Below are positions 57,398 to 64,000 of a stretch of DNA of 64,000 bases, piece after piece. The stretch spans positions 62,001 through 126,000 of the forward strand of contig CAJMMO010000001.1 in NCBI GenBank assembly GCA_905214545.1. Direction: 5' to 3'. The notes under the pieces were generated by a model that saw only the letters and a program-made list of their open reading frames with translations, was not told where the DNA came from and made no database searches. Source of the DNA: an uncultured bacterium (GTDB lineage Bacteria; Bacillota; Bacilli; Lactobacillales; Lactobacillaceae). Each line of letters begins with the position of its first letter. The stretch's first letter is position 1. A program made the translations under genes and the position numbers.

Positions 57398-57425
57398 TTG
57401 CAGGGTTAAGAAAGAATGATAAAAT
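57398..57425 (+). promoter_or_regulatory. promoter and palindromic leader of oppA
   Basis: TTGCAG (57398-57403), a 16-bp spacer and TAAAAT (57420-57425). ATGAT-aaa-ATCAT (57416-57428) covers the -10, and GATTTTT-a-AAAAATC (57435-57449) lies just before the GGAGG binding site. Confidence 0.55.
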
Positions 57426-57468
57426 CATAAATAGGATTTTTAAAAAATCAATTTTTTTGGAGGATTTT

Positions 57469-59223
57469 ATGAAGAAATTCAAAATGGTGGGCAGCGCGCT
57501 GCTGGTCAGTGCTGTTGCTCTGACTTTAGCCGCTTGCGGCCAATCCAACGCAAACGACAATTCAACCAAGCACTTTTCACAAGACACGCCGCAAAAAGCA
57601 ATCAAGAACGGCGGGACTGTAAAAGTAGCCGTTGAAACTGACACCCCATTTACTGGGATCTTCAACGACGAGCTGTCAACTTCCGGTGTCGACACCGAAG
57701 TCGGTCAATACGGGATGGAGTCACTGTTCTCAACTGACGACCACTACAACTACACCGACAAGGGTGCAGCTACCATCAGAATCAACAATGACGCCAAGAC
57801 TGCGACGATCAAGATTAAGCCGAACGTCAAGTGGTCAGACGGCAAGCCTGTTACTGCCAAGGACTACGAATACGCTTACGAAATCCTGGCTAACAAGGAC
57901 GCCAAGTCACAGCGTTACAGTACTTCCCTAGCTGATTTAGTCGGCCTGGAAGAATACCACGAAGGCCGCGCTTCCACTATTTCTGGTTTGGAAATGCCAG
58001 ATGGCGAAAACGGCCGGACTGTTGTTTTGCACTTCAAGGAAATGAAGCCGGGCATGCACATCTCAGGCAACGGCTACATCTGGGAAACTGCCGCTCCTTA
58101 CCACTACTTGAAGGACGTTCCATTCAGCAAGCTGATCTCAAGCGACAAGATTAGAAAACGTCCGCTGTTCTTCGGCGCTTACAAGGTTTCTAAGGTTGTC
58201 CGCGGCCAGTCAGTAACCTGGGTACCAAACAACTACTACTACAAGGGCAAGCCGCACTTGAAGAAGATCACTGCTTCAGTTATCTCACCAAACTCAGCAG
58301 CGCAATCAATCAAGAGCAGGAAGTACGACGTTGCTGAAGTTATCAACTCACAGTGGGAGAACGTGAAGGGCACTTCCGGCGTCCACTTCATCGGCAACGT
58401 TCGTCTGGGCTACTCCTACTTAGGCTTTAAGGTCGGCAAGTTCAAGAACGGCGAAAACGTCATGGACAAGCACTCCAAGATGAACTACCGTGCTCTGCGG
58501 CAAGCCATGGCTTACGGCATGAACGTCGAAGCCGTAACCAAGCGTTACAACTACGGCCTGGCCTTCAGAACGCCAACCTTGATTCCGTCACAATTCGGCA
58601 AGTACCACGACAGCAAGGCCAAGGGTTACACTTACAACATCAAGAAGGGTAACGAAATCTTGGACAAGGCCGGCTTTAAGAAGCACGGCACCTACCGTCG
58701 TCTGCCAAACGGCAAGCCGCTCACCATTCACTTCCTGGCTATGAGCGGCAGCTCAGTACAAGAGCCAATCATCCAAAACTACATCCAGCAATGGAAGAAG
58801 GAAGGTCTGCACGTTGTCTTGGCTGGCGGCCGTCTGACTGAATTCAACTCCTTCTACGACAAGCTGCAAAACGACGCCAAGGGTGTTGACGTCTTCATGG
58901 GTTCATGGTCACTTGCTTCAGAACCATCAGTAAACGACTTGTACGGCAAGAACGCACCGATGAACTACAGCCGTTTCCAAACTGCTGAAAACAACAAGCT
59001 GATCGACGAAATGGACTCAGCTAAGTCATTCAACACCAAGTACCGTGTCAAGAAGTTCCACGAATGGCAAAACTACATGAACAAGGAAGCCTACGTTGTT
59101 CCTGTATCACAAGGCTACCAAGTCATGGCCATCAACAAGAACCTGACCGGCTACTCAATGAGACCATCTAAGAGTATGAACAACGGTTACCCGAACTGGT
59201 ACTACGTTGGTTATGCTAAATAG
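57469..59223 (+). CDS. oppA: oligopeptide-binding lipoprotein OppA
   Basis: A 584-aa extracellular peptide receptor of the Opp importer. Signal peptide with lipobox L-A-A-C (Cys23) anchors it to the membrane. The family 5 solute-binding fold is seen: V-E-T-D-T-P-F near residue 50, V-K-W-S-D-G-K-P-V-T-A-K-D (about 120-132), A-M-A-Y-G-M-N-V in the middle. The start at 57469 is fixed by GGAGG; the frame is open upstream into the hydrolase gene. Own promoter likely allows higher expression than the permeases. Confidence 0.95.
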   Translation: MKKFKMVGSALLVSAVALTLAACGQSNANDNSTKHFSQDTPQKAIKNGGTVKVAVETDTPFTGIFNDELSTSGVDTEVGQYGMESLFSTDDHYNYTDKGAATIRINNDAKTATIKIKPNVKWSDGKPVTAKDYEYAYEILANKDAKSQRYSTSLADLVGLEEYHEGRASTISGLEMPDGENGRTVVLHFKEMKPGMHISGNGYIWETAAPYHYLKDVPFSKLISSDKIRKRPLFFGAYKVSKVVRGQSVTWVPNNYYYKGKPHLKKITASVISPNSAAQSIKSRKYDVAEVINSQWENVKGTSGVHFIGNVRLGYSYLGFKVGKFKNGENVMDKHSKMNYRALRQAMAYGMNVEAVTKRYNYGLAFRTPTLIPSQFGKYHDSKAKGYTYNIKKGNEILDKAGFKKHGTYRRLPNGKPLTIHFLAMSGSSVQEPIIQNYIQQWKKEGLHVVLAGGRLTEFNSFYDKLQNDAKGVDVFMGSWSLASEPSVNDLYGKNAPMNYSRFQTAENNKLIDEMDSAKSFNTKYRVKKFHEWQNYMNKEAYVVPVSQGYQVMAINKNLTGYSMRPSKSMNNGYPNWYYVGYAK

Positions 59224-59240
59224 CCTCTAGCTAGTCTTTA

Positions 59241-59272
59241 AAAAAGCTGTCCTCTTTTGAGGGCGGCTTTTT
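59241..59272 (+). terminator. terminator after oppA
   Basis: A 10-bp stem AGCTGTCCTC / GAGGGCGGCT (two or more wobbles) around TTTT, followed by T-run. Confidence 0.85.
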
Positions 59273-59286
59273 GTATGGCTTGAAAC

Positions 59287-59295
59287 TGGTATAAT
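59287..59295 (+). promoter_or_regulatory. extended -10 promoter of rnc
   Basis: TGGTATAAT, an extended consensus -10, 28 bp before the rnc start. It gives the rnc-smc-ftsY genes their own transcription start separate from the opp genes. Confidence 0.65.
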
Positions 59296-59322
59296 TTAGC
59301 TTGTAAAAAGCGGAGGTATACG

Positions 59323-60021
59323 ATGATTTCTCAAAAATTTAAAAAGCGTCTGAAAGACGAATACGGGATTGTCTTCCACAATGAAAAACTGCTGCTGGAA
59401 GCCTTTACCCACTCGTCTTATGCAAACGAGCACAAATACAGCGTGCGCGACTACGAGAAACTGGAATTTTTGGGGGATGCCGTCTTGGAACTGGCCGTTT
59501 CAGACTACATCTACCGCCATTTTCCCAAGCTGAACGAAGGCGAGCTGACCCGGCTGCGGTCAAACATCGTGCGGACCGAGGGCTTTTCGGAGTTTGCGGT
59601 TGAGTGCGGCTTTCAAAACGAGATCCGGCTGGGGATGGGCGAAGAAAAGGCCGGTGCCCGCCAGCGCAAGACTTTGCTGGAAGACGTGTTTGAGGCCTTT
59701 AACGGCGCCTTGTATCTTGACCAGGGGCTGCCGGCCGTGCAGCACTTCCTGCACCTCACCGTCTACCCGCTGATTGACGAAGGCGACTTCAACGACTCGC
59801 GCGACTTTAAGACTGATCTGCAGGAACTGTTGCAGCAGTCGGGGCCGGTGAACATCAGCTATGAGGTGCTGGCTGGTCAGCAGGACCCGCCGCGCTTTAA
59901 GGTCCAGCTGCTGGTCAGCGGCAAGAAAATCAGCCAGGGCGAAGGCCGCAATAAAAAGGCTGCCGAGCAGCAGGCGGCGCGCAAGGCCCTGGCCAAGTTT
60001 GCAAAGGATAAAGAAGATTAG
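59323..60021 (+). CDS. rnc: ribonuclease III
   Basis: A 232-aa double-stranded RNA endonuclease that processes rRNA and some mRNA. The signature L-E-F-L-G-D-A-V-L-E (about 46-55) carries the catalytic acidic residues, and the second acidic pair E-D-V-F-E-A lies near 121-126. A double-stranded RNA-binding domain occupies about 158-228. GGAGG precedes the start. Overlaps smc by one base. Confidence 0.96.
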   Translation: MISQKFKKRLKDEYGIVFHNEKLLLEAFTHSSYANEHKYSVRDYEKLEFLGDAVLELAVSDYIYRHFPKLNEGELTRLRSNIVRTEGFSEFAVECGFQNEIRLGMGEEKAGARQRKTLLEDVFEAFNGALYLDQGLPAVQHFLHLTVYPLIDEGDFNDSRDFKTDLQELLQQSGPVNISYEVLAGQQDPPRFKVQLLVSGKKISQGEGRNKKAAEQQAARKALAKFAKDKED

Positions 60022-63000
60022 TGCCACTTAAACAGTTAATCTTAAACGGATTTAAATCTTTTGCCAGCCCGACGAAGATCAGCTTTGCGGCCGGGATCAC
60101 GGGCATCGTGGGGCCTAACGGCAGCGGCAAGAGCAATATTGCCGAGGCGATCCGCTGGGTGATGGGCGAGGGCAGTGCGAAGGCGCTGCGCTCGTCGTCG
60201 ATGCAGGACGTGATTTTTGCAGGAAGCGAAAACCGGGACAGCTTGAACCATGCCAGCGTCAGCTTGGTGTTTGATAACAGCAAGCACGAATTGGACAACC
60301 CGGCTGCAGAAATCACGGTGACCAGGCGGCTTTTGTCGTCAGGCGACAACGAATATTTGATTAACGGCAAGACGGTGCGCTTGAAAGATGTGCGGGCCCT
60401 GTTTTTGTCGGGCGGCATCTCGGCGGCCAGCCTCGCGATCATTTCGCAGGGGCGGGTCGACTCGGTGCTGAACTCTAAGCCCGACCAGCGCCGGCAGATC
60501 TTTGAAGAAGCCGCGGGGATTCTGCATTTTAAAGAGCAGAAAAAACAGGCTTTGCGCCAGCTATCGCAGACTAACGAAAACCTGGTCCGCGTCCACGACC
60601 TGGTTCAAGAAGTAGAAGGACGCGTTGGACCGCTGGCAGAGCAGAGTTCGCTAGCACGCGACTACCTCTTCCAAAAAAGGCAGCTGGCTGACCAGGAAAA
60701 AACGCTGCTGGTCATGCAGGTTTCGTCTTTTGACCAAAAAAACAAGAGGCTGCAAGACAAGTTGCGGCAGAAAAAGGAACTAACCAGGCGGCTGACTGAC
60801 GAGGTCAAAAAGGCCCAAGAGCAGCTGTCGGCTTGCCAGGAAAAAAGCAGCCAGCAGCAAGCAGAGCGCGAAAAGCTGTCGCAGCTTTTGCTTAATTTAA
60901 GCAAGCGCCAAGCAGATTTAGAGACACGCGAGCAGCTTGCTCAGCAGCAGGCCGGGTTTAATGCGGCCAAGCGCAAGGAGTGGCAGGCGCAACTATCGCA
61001 GCTGGAGCTTTCTGCCCAGCAGACTAATAAGCAGCTTTCGCAAACAAAAGCTGAAGAGGCAAAGCTGGCAGAACAGGTTGCTGACTTGGATCAGCAGATT
61101 GCTTCTTTGCAGGAAGAAACGGCTGACAAGCGGGCTGAGTTAAAGAGCCAGCTTGCCGACAAGCGCAGCGAGCGCCTGCAACGGTTAGAAGCGCAGACCA
61201 AGCTGCGGTCAAAGCTAACGGCTTGGCAGACGCAAGACGAGCTGGCGGCCAGCCAGAACAAGGCGGCGGCCGCAAAGCTGGCGGCCCAGTTGCAGAGCCA
61301 AGGCCAAGAGCTGACGATCTTGAAACAGACCGTTGAAACGCTGCAGGAATATTTGCAAAAGCAAAGAAAGCAAAGACAAGAGCTGCAGGAAAAGATCAAG
61401 CAAGGGCGGACAGAGCAGGCTGCATTAAATCGTTCTTTACAAGAACAAAACGCCAAAACGGCGCGCTTGCGCGGCCAGGCCCACACCCTGCAAGGCCTGC
61501 AGCAGCGCCATGACGGCTACCGTTACGGCGTCAAAACGGTCTTAAACGACCTGCCTTCCTTTCCCGGCATCATCGGAGTGGTCGGCGAGCTGTTAACTTT
61601 TGACAGCCGTTACGAGGCCGCTTTGACCAGCGCGCTGGGCGGCGGTGCCCAAGACTTGGTGGCAGAAGACGCTCAGGCGGCCAAGCTGGCGATTGAGGAA
61701 TTGAAACGCCGGCGGGGCGGCCGGGCCAGCTTACTGCCTTTAGACCGCTTGCGTTTTAGGCCTATCTCGGCGCCGACGAAGGCTTACTTGCGCCGGCTGC
61801 CGGGCTTTATCGGCTTAGGGTCAGAGCTTGTTCACTATGAACCTGGCATTGAAAAAGCGGTCGCCTACCTGTTAGGCAGCGTGATCGTCACCGATACGCT
61901 CGACACGGCGCTCATTGCGGCTAAGCGCGCCCACGGCAGCAAGGTTGTCACGCTGGGCGGCGACATCATCATGCCGGGCGGCTTGATGACAGGTGGTTCG
62001 CGCAGCCAGCAGCATTCGCCGCTGGCGCTGAGCGGCCAGCTGGCGAGCGTGCAGGCAGCGCTGAAGGAAAGCGTGACTGCTTCTAGCAGTCTGCAAGCTG
62101 AAGCAGAACAACTGACTAGCCAGCTAGCAGAGCTGGTAGCGACTGACCATGACTTAGCTCAAAAGATCAGTGCAGCTGGCCAAGGCCTCGCCAAAAAAGA
62201 GGCCGACTTAGACAACAGCCAGCGGCGTTACGACCGCCTGCAAAAAGACCTGGCTTCCTACACCGAACAAGAACCAGCTACGCTCTTAGCAGACAAGATC
62301 GCAGATGGCAAGCAGCGCTTGGAGGCCTTGCAGCACTTAACTGCCACTTTGCAAACAGAGATTGCCTCTTTGGAAAGCAAGCTCACTGCTTTTGACAAGC
62401 AAAAAGAAGAAGTCGACAGCCAGCTGCGCAAACTGCTGCCGCAACGTGCAGAATTAGCTGAGAAGCTGGCCAGCCGCAGCCGCTACGGCGAAGAGCTGGA
62501 ACAAGCACAACGCCATAACGCCGACCAGCGCGCCGACCTGCAAAAACGCTTGGCTGGTCTTTCAGAAAGCGATGGCGAAGAAGACTTTGCCCAAGAAAAG
62601 GCTGCCCTGACCAAGCAGCAGGAGTCGGTTAAAAATTCCCTGCGCCAAGTCAGCACCGCAATGGGCACCGTTGCAGCCCAAATCAACCAGCTGCAGTCCG
62701 ACTTCGCCACCGGCTACGAACGCCAGCAGCTCGCCGTCGACGACGAAAAAAGCTGCCAGCGTGACGCCGACCGTTGCGCAAGTAAATTGCAGGAGGCCCT
62801 GCAAAAGCTCAGCTCAGAGTTCTCCTTAAGCTACGAAGCAGCAGCTGAGCAAGTTGATGTCCCGCAGACGGAAGAAGAACGTACCGAGCTCGCCCGCCAG
62901 GTCAAGCTCCACGAAAAGACCATCGCCGAACTTGGCACCGTCAACCTGCAGGCCATCGACGAATACAAGCATGTCAAGCAGCGTTACGACTTCTTAAGCC

Positions 63001-63545
63001 AGCAGGAAAACGACTTGCTGGCAGCCCGCGCCAACCTGCAAAAGGCGATGAGCGACATGGACCAGCGCGCCGGCCAGCAGTTTAAGGACAGCTTTGACCG
63101 CGTCGCTGCTTCCTTTGCCAAGCTCTTCCCGCTGGTCTTTGGTGGCGGCAGCGCCCAGCTCAAGCTGACCGAACCCGACCAGCTGCTGACGTCAGGCGTC
63201 GCCGTTATGGCTTGCCCGCCCGGCAAAAAACGGCAGGAGTTGAGCCTTTTGTCAGGCGGCGAGCGTGCCTTGACCGCTATCACGCTGCTTTTTGCTATAT
63301 TAGAGACTAACCCGGTCCCGTTCTGCGTCTTAGACGAGGTCGAGGCGGCCTTAGACGACGTCAACGTCGAACGCTTCGGCCGCTTCCTGCACCGTTTTGC
63401 AGAAAAGACGCAGTTCATCGTCATCAGCCACCGGCAGGGCACCATCGTCCAGGCCGACCAGCTGTGCGGGGTCGTGATGCAGGAGGCCGGCGTTTCGCAA
63501 GTCATGTCTGTGTCTTTGCAAGAAATTAAAAAGGAGATTAACTAA
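60021..63545 (+). CDS. smc: chromosome partition protein Smc
   Basis: An 1174-aa condensin ATPase. Walker A G-P-N-G-S-G-K-S-N is at about 32-40; a coiled coil runs to the hinge (about 505-630, rich in Gly: G-G-G-A-Q-D-L-V and G-G-D-I-I-M-P-G-G), then a second coil and C-terminal head with signature L-S-G-G-E-R-A-L and Walker B V-L-D-E-V-E-A-A-L-D-D. GTG start overlapping the rnc stop. The DNA-binding and dimerisation regions are intact. ScpA/ScpB partners are not in the window. Confidence 0.97.
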   Translation: MPLKQLILNGFKSFASPTKISFAAGITGIVGPNGSGKSNIAEAIRWVMGEGSAKALRSSSMQDVIFAGSENRDSLNHASVSLVFDNSKHELDNPAAEITVTRRLLSSGDNEYLINGKTVRLKDVRALFLSGGISAASLAIISQGRVDSVLNSKPDQRRQIFEEAAGILHFKEQKKQALRQLSQTNENLVRVHDLVQEVEGRVGPLAEQSSLARDYLFQKRQLADQEKTLLVMQVSSFDQKNKRLQDKLRQKKELTRRLTDEVKKAQEQLSACQEKSSQQQAEREKLSQLLLNLSKRQADLETREQLAQQQAGFNAAKRKEWQAQLSQLELSAQQTNKQLSQTKAEEAKLAEQVADLDQQIASLQEETADKRAELKSQLADKRSERLQRLEAQTKLRSKLTAWQTQDELAASQNKAAAAKLAAQLQSQGQELTILKQTVETLQEYLQKQRKQRQELQEKIKQGRTEQAALNRSLQEQNAKTARLRGQAHTLQGLQQRHDGYRYGVKTVLNDLPSFPGIIGVVGELLTFDSRYEAALTSALGGGAQDLVAEDAQAAKLAIEELKRRRGGRASLLPLDRLRFRPISAPTKAYLRRLPGFIGLGSELVHYEPGIEKAVAYLLGSVIVTDTLDTALIAAKRAHGSKVVTLGGDIIMPGGLMTGGSRSQQHSPLALSGQLASVQAALKESVTASSSLQAEAEQLTSQLAELVATDHDLAQKISAAGQGLAKKEADLDNSQRRYDRLQKDLASYTEQEPATLLADKIADGKQRLEALQHLTATLQTEIASLESKLTAFDKQKEEVDSQLRKLLPQRAELAEKLASRSRYGEELEQAQRHNADQRADLQKRLAGLSESDGEEDFAQEKAALTKQQESVKNSLRQVSTAMGTVAAQINQLQSDFATGYERQQLAVDDEKSCQRDADRCASKLQEALQKLSSEFSLSYEAAAEQVDVPQTEEERTELARQVKLHEKTIAELGTVNLQAIDEYKHVKQRYDFLSQQENDLLAARANLQKAMSDMDQRAGQQFKDSFDRVAASFAKLFPLVFGGGSAQLKLTEPDQLLTSGVAVMACPPGKKRQELSLLSGGERALTAITLLFAILETNPVPFCVLDEVEAALDDVNVERFGRFLHRFAEKTQFIVISHRQGTIVQADQLCGVVMQEAGVSQVMSVSLQEIKKEIN

Positions 63546-64000
63546 TGGGCTTATTTGATCGCATTAAAAAGGCGCTCAGCGGTGAAAAGGCTGCGCCTGA
63601 GCAAAAAGAAGAAAAAACGAGTGAACAGGTCCAAGAAGAAAAGCCTGTTAAAGAACAAGAAGCTGCTGAAGAAAAAACTGTAGAAGAAAAGCAGGAAGAA
63701 CAAACAGAAGAAGCTAAACAAGAAACTCCTGCAGAAGAAGCTAAAGAAGAAAAGTCTGAAGAAGAACCAACTTCAGAAGAAGAAAAGCAGGATCCTGAAG
63801 AAGAAAAAGAAGAGCAACCTCAAGAGGAAGAAGAACCGCAAGCAGAGAAGAAAGAAGAAGACCTCTATGAAAAAGGTTTGCAGAAGTCTTCCTCCAGCCT
63901 GGGTGCCAAGCTCAATGCCTTTTTTGCCAACTTCCGAAGCGTCGACGAAGACTTCTTCGACGACCTGGAAGAGCTCCTCATTGAATCCGACGTCGGCTTT
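63545..64000 (+). CDS. ftsY: signal recognition particle receptor FtsY, N-terminal part
   Basis: The first 152 codons of ftsY; the window ends inside the gene. It starts G-L-F-D-R-I-K-K-A-L, followed by about 100 residues that are almost entirely Glu, Lys, Gln and Ala, the acidic A-domain that binds membranes or the translocon. The helical N domain begins near residue 112 (S-S-S-L-G-A-K-L-N-A-F-F), ending at S-D-V-G-F. The NG GTPase domain lies beyond. ATG overlaps the smc stop (TAATG) with AAGGAG upstream. Confidence 0.95.
   Translation, partial: MGLFDRIKKALSGEKAAPEQKEEKTSEQVQEEKPVKEQEAAEEKTVEEKQEEQTEEAKQETPAEEAKEEKSEEEPTSEEEKQDPEEEKEEQPQEEEEPQAEKKEEDLYEKGLQKSSSSLGAKLNAFFANFRSVDEDFFDDLEELLIESDVGF

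Noticed and set aside
57325..57468. 48-residue N-terminal extension of OppA
   Set aside because: It runs inside the hydrolase gene and would destroy the lipoprotein signal peptide. ATG 57469 has GGAGG.

Overview
The window looks like a chromosomal core segment of a low-genome-size Lactobacillus, best matched to Lactobacillus delbrueckii. The grounds are the L. delbrueckii-length PepX (792 aa) and PepN (839 aa), a complete oppDFBC/oppA peptide-uptake locus, SLAP-type surface proteins, Firmicute gene orders, and strongly G/C-rich third codon positions that produce many long shadow frames. Species assignment is inference from remembered family features, not from a search. I see no insertion sequence, prophage, CRISPR array or rRNA operon.

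Layout. 1-3 kb: tail of a 3-hydroxyacyl-CoA dehydrogenase, a second YidC insertase with acylphosphatase on the minus strand, a SpoU-type RNA methyltransferase and an HxlR regulator. 2.75-6.5 kb: T-box-controlled pheST. 6.5-15 kb: mltG, greA, a class B PBP, rpmG, rhomboid, YqgQ, a rhodanese-like protein lacking its cysteine, DUF3042, miaA, glnA and an OsmC protein. 15-20 kb: divergent peptidase genes pepX and pepN. 20-26 kb: the most accessory part, with three secreted surface proteins (one SEC10/PgrA, two SLAP-like) around a tRNA-Arg(TCT), a tiny membrane protein and a DUF2325 protein. 26-34.7 kb: L21 leader-rplU-rpmA, then pepP-asp23-nusB-folD-xseAB-ispA-tlyA-recN. 34.7-35.1 kb: a small gene with two LexA-type boxes. 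35.1-45.6 kb: gmk-rpoZ-priA-fmt-rsmB-stp-prkC-rsgA-rpe-thiN. 45.6-45.9 kb: a probable structured small RNA (6S-like). 45.9-52.5 kb: a beta-hydroxyacid dehydrogenase, rpmB, yloU-fakA-recG-plsX-acpP. 52.5-59.3 kb: opp genes with an alpha/beta hydrolase between oppC and oppA. 59.3-64 kb: rnc-smc-ftsY, with ftsY cut by the window end.

How it works together. Peptides are imported by Opp and degraded by PepX, PepN and PepP. FakA, PlsX and AcpP lie in one run and link exogenous fatty acid activation to phospholipid synthesis. Stp/PrkC form a phosphatase/kinase pair sensing cell wall fragments, and MltG and the PBP act on peptidoglycan. Translation genes are widely scattered, several under RNA-level control (T-box, L21 leader).

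Several neighbours expected from other Firmicutes are missing at their usual sites (glnR, glcK, prp, efp, argR), consistent with reductive evolution. The items most worth following are the SOS-controlled small gene at 34755-35105, the structured RNA at 45626-45829, the glnA leader hairpin without glnR, the L27 precursor without adjacent Prp protease, and the surface-protein cluster at the tRNA-Arg.
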